The notes under the pieces were generated by a model, which had not been told where the DNA came from, did not search any database, and saw only the letters and a program-made list of their open reading frames with translations. A program made the position numbers and the translations under genes. This document shows, piece by piece, positions 20,856 through 30,691 of a stretch of DNA of 64,000 bases. The stretch's first letter is position 1. Every line of letters starts with the position of its first letter. The stretch spans positions 434,001 through 498,000 of the forward strand of contig NZ_PYMC01000001.1 in assembly GCF_003026475.1 (NCBI RefSeq), read 5' to 3'. This DNA is from Photobacterium lipolyticum (GTDB taxonomy: Bacteria > Pseudomonadota > Gammaproteobacteria > Enterobacterales > Vibrionaceae).

Positions 20856-22760
20856 TTAGACCTTAGTCAGAAGTTTGTTCACTGCCGCAACAAACTGTGA
20901 CGGATCTTCCATTGAACCTCGTTCGGCCAGCATTGCCTGACCCAGCAGTAGCTCAACCCAGCGCCCGAAGGTTTCTTCATCTGATTCGTCTGCCATTTGC
21001 TTCACCAGTGCGTGATCCGGGTTCAATTCAAAGATGTACTTCACTTCAGGCGCATCGTGGCCAGCCGCCGCCAGCAATTTCGCCATTTGTGTGCCCATTT
21101 CGTTCTCATCAGTCACCACAACAGCCGGAGTGTCGTGTAACTTAAACGTAGTGCGCACATCTTTAACGCGCTCGCCCAAATAACCTTTCGTGCGCTCAAC
21201 AACCGACTTGAACTCTTCTTCGGTTTCTTTGTGCTTCTCTTTTTCTTCTTCGTTTTCAAACTTAGACAGATCAAGATCCGCTTTAGTAATCGCCTGGAAT
21301 GGCTTGCCGTCGAAATCCGCCAGGTGCCCCATCAACCACTCATCGATACGGTCGTGCATTAGAATAACTTCTAAGCCTTTCGAACGGAATTGTTCCAAGT
21401 GGGGGCTGTTCTTCGCCGCAGTGAAACTATCTGCCGTCAGGAAGTAAATTTTCTCCTGACCTTCTTTCATGCGTTCAACATACGCTGCCAGTGATACATT
21501 TTGCTCGGCGGTATCGTTATGCGTAGAGCTGAAACGCAGTAAGTTGGCAATCTTTTCACGATTAGAAAAATCTTCAGCCGGGCCTTCTTTTAACACCTGA
21601 CCAAATTCCGCCCAGAATGTCTGGTATTTCTCTTCATCATTCTTCGCTAAGCGATCAAGCATCGTCAGGGCACGCTTAGTACATGCCTTACGCAGTGCCT
21701 GAGTCACTTTGTTATCCTGCAGAATTTCACGGGATACATTCAGCGGCAAATCGTTGGAATCAATCAAGCCTCGCATGAAGCGTAAGTAGCTCGGCATAAA
21801 CTGCTGCGCATCATCCATAATGAACACACGCTGTACATACAGCTTAAGACCATGCTTGCTATCGCGGTTGTTCATGTCCCACGGTGCTTTAGACGGGATA
21901 TAAAGCAGGCTGGTGTAATCCTGGGTACCTTCAACCCGGTTGTGGCTCCAGCTTAACGGCTCGGCAAAATCATGAGACACATGCTTATAGAACTCGCTAT
22001 ATTCTTCGTCAGTAATATCTGACTTATTACGCGTCCACAATGCCTGAGCTTTATTGATCTGTTCCCACTTGGAACCTGTTGGCTTGCCTTCCTCATCATA
22101 TTCAGTGGTCTGGATATGGACAGGAATGCCAATGTGATCAGAATACTTACCAATAATGCTGCGCAGACGGTGTTCATCTAAAAATTCTTTTTCATCATCA
22201 CGAAGATGAAGAATGATATCGGTGCCACGGCCGGCTTTCGTAATATCTTCAACTGTGTAATCGCCTTCACCTGCAGAGTGCCAGCTAACGGCTTGATCGG
22301 CGGCTACACCCGCTGCACGCGTATTAACCGTGACAGAATCTGCAACAATAAAGGCGGAATAGAAACCCACACCGAACTGGCCGATTAGTTGTGACTCTTT
22401 AGACTGATCTTCACTCAGCTTGGCAAAGAAGTCTTTCGTACCAGATTTGGCAATGGTACCCAAATGCTCGATCACATCGTCACGAGTCATACCGATACCA
22501 TTATCACTGATGGTTAACGTGCCAGCCTCTGCATTGAAAGACAATTTAACCCCGATATCTGCGTCATTTTCGTAGAGATCAGGTTGAGAAAGTACACGGA
22601 ACCGAAGCTTATCGGCAGCATCTGATGCGTTGGAAATCAACTCACGTAAAAAAATCTCTTTATTTGAGTATAAAGAGTGAATCATCAGATGCAGAAGCTG
22701 TTTCACTTCCGATTGAAAGCCACGGGTTTCCTTGTTTTTATGTAAATCTTGCTCGCTCAT
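20856..22760 (-). CDS. htpG: Chaperone HtpG (Hsp90)
   Basis: Cytosolic Hsp90 chaperone of 634 residues. The GHKL ATPase domain carries the [21 protein letters not shown] and GQFGVGFYS motifs; the middle domain has RVFIMDD and SREILQDN; the C-terminal dimerisation domain is complete. GGAG lies before the ATG. It diverges from toxR, an arrangement typical of Vibrionaceae. Confidence 0.97.
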   Translation of the reverse strand: MSEQDLHKNKETRGFQSEVKQLLHLMIHSLYSNKEIFLRELISNASDAADKLRFRVLSQPDLYENDADIGVKLSFNAEAGTLTISDNGIGMTRDDVIEHLGTIAKSGTKDFFAKLSEDQSKESQLIGQFGVGFYSAFIVADSVTVNTRAAGVAADQAVSWHSAGEGDYTVEDITKAGRGTDIILHLRDDEKEFLDEHRLRSIIGKYSDHIGIPVHIQTTEYDEEGKPTGSKWEQINKAQALWTRNKSDITDEEYSEFYKHVSHDFAEPLSWSHNRVEGTQDYTSLLYIPSKAPWDMNNRDSKHGLKLYVQRVFIMDDAQQFMPSYLRFMRGLIDSNDLPLNVSREILQDNKVTQALRKACTKRALTMLDRLAKNDEEKYQTFWAEFGQVLKEGPAEDFSNREKIANLLRFSSTHNDTAEQNVSLAAYVERMKEGQEKIYFLTADSFTAAKNSPHLEQFRSKGLEVILMHDRIDEWLMGHLADFDGKPFQAITKADLDLSKFENEEEKEKHKETEEEFKSVVERTKGYLGERVKDVRTTFKLHDTPAVVVTDENEMGTQMAKLLAAAGHDAPEVKYIFELNPDHALVKQMADESDEETFGRWVELLLGQAMLAERGSMEDPSQFVAAVNKLLTKV

Positions 22761-22810
22761 CTAAACTCCAAACTAGTCATTTTACGTATTCTCAAGTTAA
22801 CTCATTACAG

Positions 22811-22838
22811 ATATGTGGCCTCTTGATAGGTTTTCAAC
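22811..22838 (-). promoter_or_regulatory. Possible sigma-32 promoter of htpG
   Basis: Read on the minus strand, GTTGAAA, 13 bases and CCACATAT resemble CTTGAAA / CCCATNT of heat-shock promoters, about 50 bases before htpG. One mismatch in the -35 and two in the -10. Confidence 0.4.
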
Positions 22839-22960
22839 CTAAAATAGCGGCTTTTACATGCTTTACCTTTTTTCAGCGCGTTTTTTCATTTTTTTACATT
22901 CAGATTGTGTTCAGCGAAATATGGTATATAAGTATCTGAATTATACCTCCGGGGCAAAAA

Positions 22961-23830
22961 ATGCACACAATCTCCACCAAACATTTGATCGGGCAACGCT
23001 TCCTTTTTGACCCTTATGACAACAGCCTGATTGATCAGCACGAGAATAATGCACTGACACGGCTTGGCAGCAATGAGAGCCGAGCATTAAGTCTGTTGAT
23101 TGAAGAGCCGGGAGCAATTATTACCCGAACGCGCTTACATGAATACGTCTGGCGAGAGCAAGGCTTTGAAGTTGACGACTCCAGCCTGACACAAGCAATA
23201 TCTACTCTGCGTAAGGCTTTGAAAGATTCGACAAAAGCCCCGGGGTTTATTAAAACCGTACCTAAACGCGGCTATCAAATGATCGCCGTTGTAAAAGAAT
23301 GCCAAGACAGCCCCGTTACGGTTCCACAAGATACTCTCGATGAGCAGCCAACGGCAACAGCGCAGCCAGTGTTCTCCGACACCGAGCAAGTTCAGCTGCA
23401 ACATGATGTAAATTCAGCAACCAGCACAGGCGGGCAAAAGACTTCCACCAGCCCCGTTCAGACATCAACAAAAATGAGTAAACTGACATGGCTGGCGCTG
23501 GCCGTTGCAGGTCTGTTGCCGTTGCTGGTAAACATGGGCTTTCCGCCTAAATCAACCGCTTTTCAACCGCTTTATGAGGTGGAGGGGGTAAGAGTCTTAA
23601 CGCCAAAATATCACCCTGTACTTTCAGATTGGCAGCCAATAATTTCAAGCTGTGTTCGTACTTATCTTGAGTATCATCAAGATAAGGTTCGCCCAGTAGA
23701 AGTCATTGTAACTGGCGGCCAAAATAATCAACTTTGGCTCAACTACATTCACGATACCGCTGTTCCTGATGAGAACGTCACACTTCGCTTGCTCACAAGC
23801 CAACAGGATAATTCCAAGATATGTCGATAA
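22961..23830 (+). CDS. toxR: Transmembrane transcriptional regulator ToxR
   Basis: Inner-membrane regulator of porins and, in pathogens, virulence genes. The N-terminal OmpR/PhoB-type winged helix (residues about 8-110) contains ESRALSLL, WREQGFEVDDSSLTQAISTLRKALKD and VPKRGYQM. A variable linker to about 173 is followed by one membrane helix (174-192) and a periplasmic domain with Cys231 and Cys288, the pair that forms a disulfide in V. cholerae ToxR. In Photobacterium profundum ToxR controls porins OmpL and OmpH under pressure. Its last codons overlap toxS by 10 bases. Confidence 0.95.
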   Translation: MHTISTKHLIGQRFLFDPYDNSLIDQHENNALTRLGSNESRALSLLIEEPGAIITRTRLHEYVWREQGFEVDDSSLTQAISTLRKALKDSTKAPGFIKTVPKRGYQMIAVVKECQDSPVTVPQDTLDEQPTATAQPVFSDTEQVQLQHDVNSATSTGGQKTSTSPVQTSTKMSKLTWLALAVAGLLPLLVNMGFPPKSTAFQPLYEVEGVRVLTPKYHPVLSDWQPIISSCVRTYLEYHQDKVRPVEVIVTGGQNNQLWLNYIHDTAVPDENVTLRLLTSQQDNSKICR

Positions 23831-24369
23831 AACGTAAACCAGTACAAATGCCTGCACTATTGAAACACTTCTGGCCGTTTATTGTTTTAGCCTGCTCTGC
23901 CATTTTCAGTACTTGGCTGTATTACTCCAGCGATTACAAGCAAGAGCAGTTGTTGATATCGCGTGAATGGCAATCAAATACAGTGAGCCGAATCGAAAAG
24001 ACCCAGCTGGATCAACTCGGTATGCTCCGCCGTATCGAACAAACCAGCCATATGGTTTATCTGCCGAATAGAATGTATTCACGCATTACCCTGATGAAAC
24101 TGTTCAGTGCCACGGATGAACCACTGACAATGCATATTTCCGAAACAGGTAAATGGGATGTCAGTGGTGGTTATTTGCTAACAGAGCCTGTTGAATTTAA
24201 AGACATCACTTCAGGTCGCAATGAAGACTTCAAGAAACAACACTTAGCCACAGTGAAGCAAATATTCCGTATGGATGCACAGAAGAGCCGTCGTATTGAT
24301 GTGCTTAATGAAAAATCGATGCTGTTAACCAGCTTAACTTACGGATCGAGTATTTTTTATTCATTGTAA
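23821..24369 (+). CDS. toxS: ToxR-stabilising periplasmic protein ToxS
   Basis: The 182-residue partner of ToxR. A single N-terminal membrane anchor (about residues 14-32) is followed by a periplasmic domain with the family segments MYSRITLMKLFSA and GKWDVSGGYL. ToxS binds the ToxR periplasmic domain and protects it from proteolysis; in V. cholerae the pair also senses bile. The start codon lies inside the toxR reading frame, implying coupled translation. Confidence 0.94.
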   Translation: MSIKRKPVQMPALLKHFWPFIVLACSAIFSTWLYYSSDYKQEQLLISREWQSNTVSRIEKTQLDQLGMLRRIEQTSHMVYLPNRMYSRITLMKLFSATDEPLTMHISETGKWDVSGGYLLTEPVEFKDITSGRNEDFKKQHLATVKQIFRMDAQKSRRIDVLNEKSMLLTSLTYGSSIFYSL

Positions 24370-24413
24370 TATAGCCAAGTAAGCGGTCAGGGGTCTCCCT
24401 CTGCCCAAAGAAC

Positions 24414-24438
24414 AAAAGAGGAGCCGAAGCTCCTTTTT
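24414..24438 (+). terminator. Intrinsic terminator of toxRS
   Basis: GGAGC-CGAA-GCTCC hairpin extended by A/T pairs and followed by six T residues on the plus strand. Confidence 0.85.
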
Positions 24439-24460
24439 TCATCACAAAGAATTTAAGACA

Positions 24461-24502
24461 AAAAAATACCAACCGTCAGAGAGTCTCTGGCGATTGGTAC
24501 TT
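24461..24502 (-). terminator. Intrinsic terminator of the dnaX-ybaB-recR operon
   Basis: On the minus strand TACCAATCGCCAGAGA pairs imperfectly with TCTCTGACGGTTGGTA and runs into seven T residues, just after recR. Confidence 0.8.
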
Positions 24503-24516
24503 ACCGCACAGGCTGT

Positions 24517-25119
24517 CTAATATAATTTGTGGCGCCCTGCAATAGAGTGAGACAGAGTAGTGCCGTCCACCAGCTCTAATTCACCACCAACCGGAACACC
24601 GTGAGCAATTCGGGTTGCAGTCACGTCATACTCATGACATAACTCAGCGATGTAATGTGCCGTCGCTTCACCTTCAACTGTCGGGTTCGTTGCCAGGATC
24701 AGCTCGGAAATCTGTTCTTTTTGCAGACGAAACTCAAGAACATCTAAACCGATATCTGAAGGGCCTATACCGTCTAACGGCGACAAGTGTCCCATTAGCA
24801 CAAAGTAGCGTCCGGAAAACTGTCCAGTCGCCTCAACGGCAACAATATCTGCTGGCGTTTCTACAACACAGATCTGGCCATTTTCCTGACGGCGAGGATT
24901 GGCACAAACCGCGCAGACATCGTCTTCGGTGAAAGTGCGGCAATCTTTACAGTGGCCGATTTCTGTCATCGCCTTGGTAAGGGCATCAGCAAGTTGCAGA
25001 CCCCCCTGACGATTTCGTTGCAACAAATTGAAGGCCATCCGCTGCGCTGACTTGGGACCAACCCCAGGCAAGCAACGTAAGGCCTCCATTAATTGTTCCA
25101 GTAATTGACTGGTGCGCAT
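24517..25119 (-). CDS. recR: Recombination mediator RecR
   Basis: With RecF and RecO loads RecA at gaps. The 200-residue protein has the helix-hairpin-helix [11 protein letters not shown] (17-27), a zinc finger with Cys57, 60, 69 and 72, and a Toprim domain with CVVETPADI and the acidic [15 protein letters not shown]. It begins 3 bases after the ybaB stop, without a visible ribosome site, so it is likely coupled to ybaB. Confidence 0.97.
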   Translation of the reverse strand: MRTSQLLEQLMEALRCLPGVGPKSAQRMAFNLLQRNRQGGLQLADALTKAMTEIGHCKDCRTFTEDDVCAVCANPRRQENGQICVVETPADIVAVEATGQFSGRYFVLMGHLSPLDGIGPSDIGLDVLEFRLQKEQISELILATNPTVEGEATAHYIAELCHEYDVTATRIAHGVPVGGELELVDGTTLSHSIAGRHKLY

Positions 25120-25122
25120 TGA

Positions 25123-25452
25123 TTAAAATGGCATCTTAAAGCCAGCGGGCAAGTTCATGCCACCGGTAACACCAGCCATTTTTTCTTTCTGAGCATCTTC
25201 AACACGGCGGGCTGCGTCATTAAACGCAGCAGCGATCAAATCTTCAAGCATGTCTTTATCATCTTCCATCAAGCTGTCATCCAGCTCAACACGACGAACA
25301 CTGTGACTGCCCGTAATTGTTACTTTTACCAGGCCAGCACCAGATTCACCTGTTACTTCCATATTGGCAATTTCTTCTTGCATCTTCTGCATGCGCTCTT
25401 GCATTTGCTGCGCCTGCTTCATCATGTTGCCCATACCACCTTTACCAAACAT
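25123..25452 (-). CDS. ybaB: Nucleoid-associated protein YbaB/EbfC
   Basis: A 109-residue DNA-binding protein of the YbaB family, usually co-transcribed with dnaX and recR. The start is the ATG of [13 protein letters not shown], preceded by AGAGAGA; a longer in-frame reading into the dnaX 3' end is not family-like. A Met/Gln-rich amphipathic helix (about 10-35) precedes a conserved beta sheet and a C-terminal helix. It probably dimerises and binds DNA with a modest sequence preference. Confidence 0.95.
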   Translation of the reverse strand: MFGKGGMGNMMKQAQQMQERMQKMQEEIANMEVTGESGAGLVKVTITGSHSVRRVELDDSLMEDDKDMLEDLIAAAFNDAARRVEDAQKEKMAGVTGGMNLPAGFKMPF

Positions 25453-25480
25453 ATTATCTCTCTCTATTGGTCTGGTTAAT

Positions 25481-27670
25481 TTATAACGGCCTAACGCTGT
25501 CTTCATCCAAAACAGCGGCAAAGCGCTGACAGATAAAGTTCACATTTGGATCACTCAATAAACTCTGTTTCGCCTGATTAAGCTTCTGTTGATAAAGCGC
25601 TTCCCGCCATTCTAGTGGCGATTGGCCCCTGTCACTCAGCTCAATCGATAATTCTACGGGAACCGCCAGCAACTCATTAAGTGCTTGCGTCAACTGCTCC
25701 CTGGCTTTAGGACTATCCAGGTGTCCCTGTGACTGACGTAAAGACAAAATAACCTGATTGCCATTCTGTTCAAACGCTGAATTCAACGCTAACTGCTGGA
25801 CCAATCGCCCTACATCTAGCTTAGTCACTAAATCGGACCAACTATCCTGATTTGCCGCTTCTTTGACAAGCAGTTTCGCCATCTCTGGCGTTTTTTCATG
25901 CTCTAATGCCTGCTTGATATTACGAGGTGCCACATCAACCTTCATCGCTTCAGGCTCTGCTGCCACCATCGGTTTCCAGCGATACTCATCCTCTTCTAAT
26001 GGCTTTTCGCCTTGAGAAAAATTGTCCGCTTGAGATGAAGCCATCGACGCTGGCATCGCAGTGTTTCCCGAGACAGGAGCAGCACGTCCTGAGGCCGATA
26101 AGTGCGATCCAGAATGCTTATTTGCAATCCGATCTAACACATTCGTTGCGACTTTTTTAGCTAACGTCGATTCATTTTTTTTTGGCGATTGCTCGTCATT
26201 ACCGCGTTTAGTATGACTGCGTAATTGATTACGCGCTGCTAACAACCCCGATGCCGACGATTGCGGCGGTTGCGGCGGTTGCGGCGGTTGCGCCAGAGTA
26301 ACCGTTGGTTCAGCCGGCGGTACCATTTCAGACGATGTCATCAACGGCTGAGAAGCGGCTGGTGCCATATCCGGATGGCTAGGTTGAACCGGTACTTGCG
26401 GCTGTGAGTTCATCTGCGCTTTCAATGCCTGAACCCGCTGTATGCCCTGCTGCGGTATCTGCTGCTGTGGGGCCTGTTGTGCATGCCCCTGATTCAAATG
26501 AGCAGCATTCACTGGTGCCGGGTTTACAGGTGCCGTCGGCTCACTAGCCGGTACCGCAATAGCCTGAGGGATGATCCCCTGCCCTGCAACCGGACGGAAA
26601 GCCAACATCCGTAGCAATACCATCTCTAACCCGGTACGCCCATCGGGGGCAAACGCCAAATCCTGACGGCCTTGCAAGGCAATCTGATAGCACAGCTGTA
26701 CATCTTGCGGAGACATCGCCGTACTTAAGGTAACAATACGATCAGCATCGGGGGCACTTTGATCCAGCGCAGCCGGTAATGCCTGATACATCGCGACCCG
26801 ATGTAATTGCGCAGCCAGTTCACGCAGCAGGCTATCCCACTCAACGCCGACATTCGCCAGCTCTTCAAGGCTCGCCATCGCAGGTTTCGCATGACCTTGA
26901 GCGACCGCTTCCAGCAGGTATAACGCTTGATCGGTATTCAGGGTTCCGAGCATCGCTGCGACAGAAGCCGCATTTATCTGCCCATTACCCAGCGCAATGG
27001 CTTGATCGGTCAGGCTCAATGCATCACGCATACTGCCTTCAGCCGCACGCGCCAGCAGGTTCAACGCCTTCGGTTCAAATTCAACGTGTTCTTGAGTTAA
27101 TACGTTATCAAGCTGAGTTTGGATCTGGGCGTTATCCAGATGCTTAAGGTGGAATTGCAAACAACGGGATAAAATCGTCACCGGCAATTTTTGCGGGTCA
27201 GTCGTTGCGAGAATAAATTTGACGTATTCCGGTGGCTCTTCAAGGGTTTTCAGCAGCGCATTGAAGCTATGACGAGATAACATATGTACTTCGTCAATCA
27301 GATAGACCTTAAAGCGACCGCGAGCCGGTTTATACTGAACGTTATCAAGCAGTTCGCGGGTATCTTCAACTTTTGTTCTTGATGCCGCATCAATTTCTAA
27401 CAGATCAACAAAACGACCTTCGTCAATTTCACGGCAAGTATCACACTGACCACAAGGTGTTGCTGTAACTCCCTGCTCACAGTTCAATCCTTTGGCAAAA
27501 ATACGCGCAATTGTCGTTTTACCCACACCCCGGGTACCACTAAATAAATAGGCGTGATGAAGGCGGTTATGTGCGAGCGCGCTGGCCAGTGCCGTTAATA
27601 CATGGGACTGCCCTACCACATCAGTAAATTGATGCGGTCGCCATTTACGTGCCAGAACCTGATAACTCAT
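25481..27670 (-). CDS. dnaX: DNA polymerase III tau/gamma subunit
   Basis: Clamp-loader motor subunit of 729 residues. The AAA+ domain has Walker [10 protein letters not shown] at 45-53, zinc cysteines C64, C73, C76 and C79, the LIDEVHMLS Walker B and the sensor [18 protein letters not shown] Pro/Gln-rich linker (roughly 370-500) precedes the tau-specific domains that bind polymerase and helicase. The start is [12 protein letters not shown] with AAGG upstream; earlier in-frame codons lack support. A nine-A run in the linker probably directs synthesis of the shorter gamma form. Confidence 0.97.
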   Translation of the reverse strand: MSYQVLARKWRPHQFTDVVGQSHVLTALASALAHNRLHHAYLFSGTRGVGKTTIARIFAKGLNCEQGVTATPCGQCDTCREIDEGRFVDLLEIDAASRTKVEDTRELLDNVQYKPARGRFKVYLIDEVHMLSRHSFNALLKTLEEPPEYVKFILATTDPQKLPVTILSRCLQFHLKHLDNAQIQTQLDNVLTQEHVEFEPKALNLLARAAEGSMRDALSLTDQAIALGNGQINAASVAAMLGTLNTDQALYLLEAVAQGHAKPAMASLEELANVGVEWDSLLRELAAQLHRVAMYQALPAALDQSAPDADRIVTLSTAMSPQDVQLCYQIALQGRQDLAFAPDGRTGLEMVLLRMLAFRPVAGQGIIPQAIAVPASEPTAPVNPAPVNAAHLNQGHAQQAPQQQIPQQGIQRVQALKAQMNSQPQVPVQPSHPDMAPAASQPLMTSSEMVPPAEPTVTLAQPPQPPQPPQSSASGLLAARNQLRSHTKRGNDEQSPKKNESTLAKKVATNVLDRIANKHSGSHLSASGRAAPVSGNTAMPASMASSQADNFSQGEKPLEEDEYRWKPMVAAEPEAMKVDVAPRNIKQALEHEKTPEMAKLLVKEAANQDSWSDLVTKLDVGRLVQQLALNSAFEQNGNQVILSLRQSQGHLDSPKAREQLTQALNELLAVPVELSIELSDRGQSPLEWREALYQQKLNQAKQSLLSDPNVNFICQRFAAVLDEDSVRPL
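26172..26185 (-). other. Probable dnaX slippery sequence for gamma production
   Basis: On the coding strand codons 496-500 read CCA AAA AAA AAT GAA, a run of nine A. A -1 shift gives AAA then TGA (26174-26172), ending the protein at about residue 499. E. coli dnaX makes gamma by a -1 shift on an A-run with an almost immediate stop. I see only a short, weak downstream stem, so plain slippage is also possible. Confidence 0.6.
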
Positions 27671-27844
27671 GTGATATAACCTTACTGAATCGATATTATT
27701 CAGTATATTTCCGTAGCGATTCAAGCCGTCAATGCTAACACAGTGAGGAAAATGGAGCGAGAGGGCACTATCGTGAGCGCCCAATCATTAGCCAAATTCA
27801 CACAAACCTGACCGTTAACGTTTTAAGTTTTATATGAATCAATA

Positions 27845-28405
27845 TTAGTGACCGTCAAAATCACACAGGCTAAATACATTCAGCCCCATGCCGTTCAGAC
27901 GCTCTTCTCCGCCGATATCTGGCAGATTAATGACAAACGCTGCATCTTCAACCAGGCCACCTAAGCGGCGTACCAGCTTAGTTGTCGCCTCAATCGTGCC
28001 GCCCGTTGCTAATAAATCATCGACGAGCAGGATCTTATCGCCTTCAACAATCGCATCAATATGAATTTCTAACGTATCTTTGCCATACTCAAGATCGTAA
28101 CTCTCGGAAATCACTTCACGCGGTAATTTTCCTGGCTTGCGAACGGGTACGAAGCCAACGCCTAACTCAAGCGCCAATGGGGCACCAAAGAGAAAACCGC
28201 GCGCTTCTGTACCAATGATTTTGGTAATTCCTTTATCGCGGTATTGCTCAACCAGTACCTGCACAGTGGCGCGATATGCTGCAGAATCTTCCATCAGACT
28301 TGTGACATCACGAAACAATATGCCTGGCTTTGGGTAGTCAGGGATAGATTTGATGCTATTTTTAATCAGGGTTAACTGGTCTTGAGTCGCGTATTCTTGA
28401 GTCAT
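27845..28405 (-). CDS. apt: Adenine phosphoribosyltransferase
   Basis: Salvages adenine with PRPP to AMP. The 186-residue type I PRTase has the PRPP loop [13 protein letters not shown], the [10 protein letters not shown] segment, and the hood sequence [19 protein letters not shown]. It lies upstream of dnaX in the same direction, as in E. coli, with a 174-base gap. Confidence 0.97.
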   Translation of the reverse strand: MTQEYATQDQLTLIKNSIKSIPDYPKPGILFRDVTSLMEDSAAYRATVQVLVEQYRDKGITKIIGTEARGFLFGAPLALELGVGFVPVRKPGKLPREVISESYDLEYGKDTLEIHIDAIVEGDKILLVDDLLATGGTIEATTKLVRRLGGLVEDAAFVINLPDIGGEERLNGMGLNVFSLCDFDGH

Positions 28406-28537
28406 AATTGTTTTCCGTGCACCACAATTCGCCCTTCTACAGGCCTGGTGCTTAAAGCGAGTTAAACGCCCGCGACTGTAAAATGCCAGAAGCAGACGGG
28501 GATCCTAATACCAATGACATTATGTCAGCACGCAATA

Positions 28538-28936
28538 CTATTGATTTTTTTTCACGGGAGCAACTGACTCTATGATTGGCAAACGATTAAACCAGAGAAG
28601 TAATGTTGCACCGATCACAATCAGCATAATTTTATGCCAGAGGTGAGGCACCAGGGTAAGAGAGAGGGCAAAACTAAGTACTATCGAAATATTGCCGCGG
28701 CGTTTCACCGTTGGTGATACCGCCCGGTTTTCGTGCCAGTTAGTCAGAACCGGGCCAAATTGTGGATGCTTATGCAACCAGCAACTCAGCCGGGGCGAAC
28801 CGCGCATAAAACAGGCGCTGGCCAACAGCAAAAAAGGTGTCGTGGGTAATAAAGGAAGAAAAATTCCTGTCATACCTAAAACCACACACAGCCAACCACA
28901 AGTGACCAGCATGGTTCGCTTGATCAGCTCTTTCAC
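28538..28936 (-). CDS. ybaN: YbaN-like inner-membrane protein (DUF454)
   Basis: A protein of about 132 residues with three to four hydrophobic segments and the DUF454 signature GMTGIFLPLLPTTPFLLLASACF followed by the SPRLSCWLHKHPQFGPVL region. Function is unknown. The start is uncertain: a GTG at 28936 has GAG in place, while a TTG at 28969 would sit on top of a -10 box (TATAAT at 28972-28977). An ATG at 28912 is a third option. It lies in the E. coli priC-ybaN-apt neighbourhood. Confidence 0.85.
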   Translation of the reverse strand: MKELIKRTMLVTCGWLCVVLGMTGIFLPLLPTTPFLLLASACFMRGSPRLSCWLHKHPQFGPVLTNWHENRAVSPTVKRRGNISIVLSFALSLTLVPHLWHKIMLIVIGATLLLWFNRLPIIESVAPVKKNQ

Positions 28937-28972
28937 TGCCAACTCATTTCCAATGCCCCATTCACACAAATT

Positions 28973-29182
28973 ATACCCGAAGTTCTAATGCGTTATAGCC
29001 CAATTCCCGGTGACTGTGTCAGTATCCCGATACAGGTTAAACTTGCCCTTCGGGAGTGATCCAGCCAGCCCACTTCCGCGTCAAATGCACTCGAAAGGAC
29101 CTGTCATTCCTTCGCACATTTTCCTTGAATTGAACTGCCTGGCATCACTCTGAATCCTGCATCTTGAGGTAACTTGGGTATA
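28973..29182. repeat. Degenerate copy of a MITE-like inverted-repeat element
   Basis: The right end, GCATCTTGAGGTAACTTGGGTATA at 29159-29182, is a clean terminal repeat. The left end at 28973-28992 (TATACCCGAAGTTCTAATGC) is decayed. The inner 141 bp, 29042-29182, align without gaps, at roughly nine in ten bases by eye, to 49649-49789. The copy is shorter than the one at 49.5 kb. It fills most of the gap between ybaN and the DksA-like gene. Confidence 0.85.
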
Positions 29183-29246
29183 ACAGGCATGAAACAGACA
29201 AAAAACGAAGGAAAATACAGGTATTCGGGCGAAGACTCATAAAGAT

Positions 29247-29260
29247 TTGATTCAAATCAC
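29247..29260. promoter_or_regulatory. FNR-like site upstream of the DksA-like gene
   Basis: TTGATTCAAATCAC matches TTGAT-N4-ATCAA with one mismatch, 58-71 bases before the ATG at 29318. Crp could bind a variant of this sequence too. Confidence 0.45.
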
Positions 29261-29317
29261 AATCAAAGAATAAAAGCGTTTTAGACTAAATTCATCATCA
29301 ATAAATAAAAAACAACT

Positions 29318-29680
29318 ATGACAACGTCAGAAGCTATCTACCAACAATTACAAACGACTTTGGAACAACAGCACGTTGCGTTAGCCAAAGAACTCAAACA
29401 CGAAATACTTTTAGACACCTTGGTGCCTTCAGCGACGGCGATCAAAACTGCGGATCTCAATGATCTGATCATGATGGCAAAATCTTCTTTTATTCCTGAC
29501 TTATTTGATCTGGCGATCAGAATGGAAAAAGTTGACGCTGCAGTCTGCTCGGTCAAATTAGGCATGTATGGCTTGTGCGTCGATTGCGAAGAAGAAATTG
29601 AGATCGATGACTTATTAGAAGACCCGGCCCAACCTCGCTGCCATGCCTGTCGTGATCACAGCCGGTATCACCATGACTGA
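29318..29680 (+). CDS. TraR/DksA-family zinc-finger protein
   Basis: A 120-residue protein whose C-terminus holds the four-Cys finger of the DksA/TraR family: CVDC, then CHAC about 22 residues later, following KLGMYGLC. The N-terminal half is helical and lacks the long coiled coil of full DksA, so it is a short paralogue. Members bind the RNA polymerase secondary channel; whether this one does is unknown. The ATG has no visible ribosome site, and an FNR-like box lies upstream. Confidence 0.85.
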   Translation: MTTSEAIYQQLQTTLEQQHVALAKELKHEILLDTLVPSATAIKTADLNDLIMMAKSSFIPDLFDLAIRMEKVDAAVCSVKLGMYGLCVDCEEEIEIDDLLEDPAQPRCHACRDHSRYHHD

Positions 29681-29888
29681 CCTCAGATTTTCATTCAATA
29701 AACCAGTCTAATTCAGGGCAACCTAGCTAAGCGGTTCTGTTGCCCGTCACTCTATCATATAACCCAGAGAACCTGCTGTAGGTATAATGCATGTTAGCTG
29801 TAATGAATGTTCAGGTACCAAGCATATTTATGAAAAAATGGCTTTGCTGTAAACACACATCTCTATTCCTGACAATACAATAGCCTGG

Positions 29889-30527
29889 TTAATTAAAGTC
29901 GTGCTCAGCCATCCAAATTTTAAAGGCTTTTTTCTCTTTTACAGACGCTTTGGTGTACCACATTTTAAGCTGAGTCAGCGAGTCTCCGGTGATTTTCACC
30001 TCACCCTGCTCGGTAACCTGAACGGCTACTTTTTCCAGATCTACCGCGTAACCCTGCTCGAAAACTATACCGTTCTGACTGTTATATTTAGCGACTAAGG
30101 CTTCCATATCGCTGAAAGCTGCAAACCCTGCCCCCTGAAGTTCAGTATATTTGATGGTTTTTTTCATCCCATCCGCATATTCCAGCGACCAGTCGGCGCC
30201 ACGATCAAAGTGTGCTTTTGCCTGTGACAAGGTCGTCAAACGCGGCAACACAATCGTCGCATCCTTATCGGCCACATCCATATCGAACAGGTAAGGCCGG
30301 GTAGTAAATACGGTGTTTTTAGAGCCATTTTTAACTTCACCGTCAAACTGAACCACAATCTGATGTTTACCTTCAGACAGCTCCACATGTTCTGTTGGTG
30401 ACCAGAATGACGATTCCACTTTTTTACCATCAACTACCAATAACTTTATATTCTGGCTGGTCGATATAGTTGCCGCTTGAGCGCCCATAGAGAGTAAAGC
30501 CAGGCTTGCCAGTGCTAATTTCTTCAT
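29889..30527 (-). CDS. DUF2057 (YccT-like) exported protein
   Basis: A 212-residue periplasmic protein. Residues 1-19 form a signal peptide ending at AQA-A. The mature part fits DUF2057 (UPF0319): [26 protein letters not shown] and the repeated VF/YLF strand pattern. The C-terminus ends [20 protein letters not shown], also typical. The role is not established; E. coli YccT has been linked to curli regulation. AAGGA precedes the ATG. Confidence 0.88.
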   Translation of the reverse strand: MKKLALASLALLSMGAQAATISTSQNIKLLVVDGKKVESSFWSPTEHVELSEGKHQIVVQFDGEVKNGSKNTVFTTRPYLFDMDVADKDATIVLPRLTTLSQAKAHFDRGADWSLEYADGMKKTIKYTELQGAGFAAFSDMEALVAKYNSQNGIVFEQGYAVDLEKVAVQVTEQGEVKITGDSLTQLKMWYTKASVKEKKAFKIWMAEHDFN

Positions 30528-30636
30528 CTGAATCCTTTTTATGCCAACCGCATTAAATCATAACCTACTCGAGTATCTCAGTTTTTTTAACACAAAGGTA
30601 TTGGTGAACAACGATAAATATCAAACTCAAGATAGC

Positions 30637-30663
30637 AGAAAGCCGCCATGGCGGCGGCTTTCT
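30637..30663 (-). terminator. Hairpin terminator downstream of the porin gene
   Basis: AGAAAGCCGCC / GGCGGCTTTCT, an 11-bp stem with a 5-base loop. The T tract on the minus strand is short (TTTCT), so its strength is uncertain. Confidence 0.65.
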
Positions 30664-30691
30664 AAAGAAGTATTCTCAGATTACATCAATC

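Noticed and set aside
26140-26160. Second A-run (AAA AAA G) in dnaX as slippery site
   Set aside because: Not in the A-AAA-AAG register and no quick stop in the -1 frame was evident, unlike the nine-A run.
29717-29743. GGGCAAC...GTTGCCC hairpin as a terminator of the DksA-like gene
   Set aside because: The stem is fine but a T tract is absent and the loop is long.
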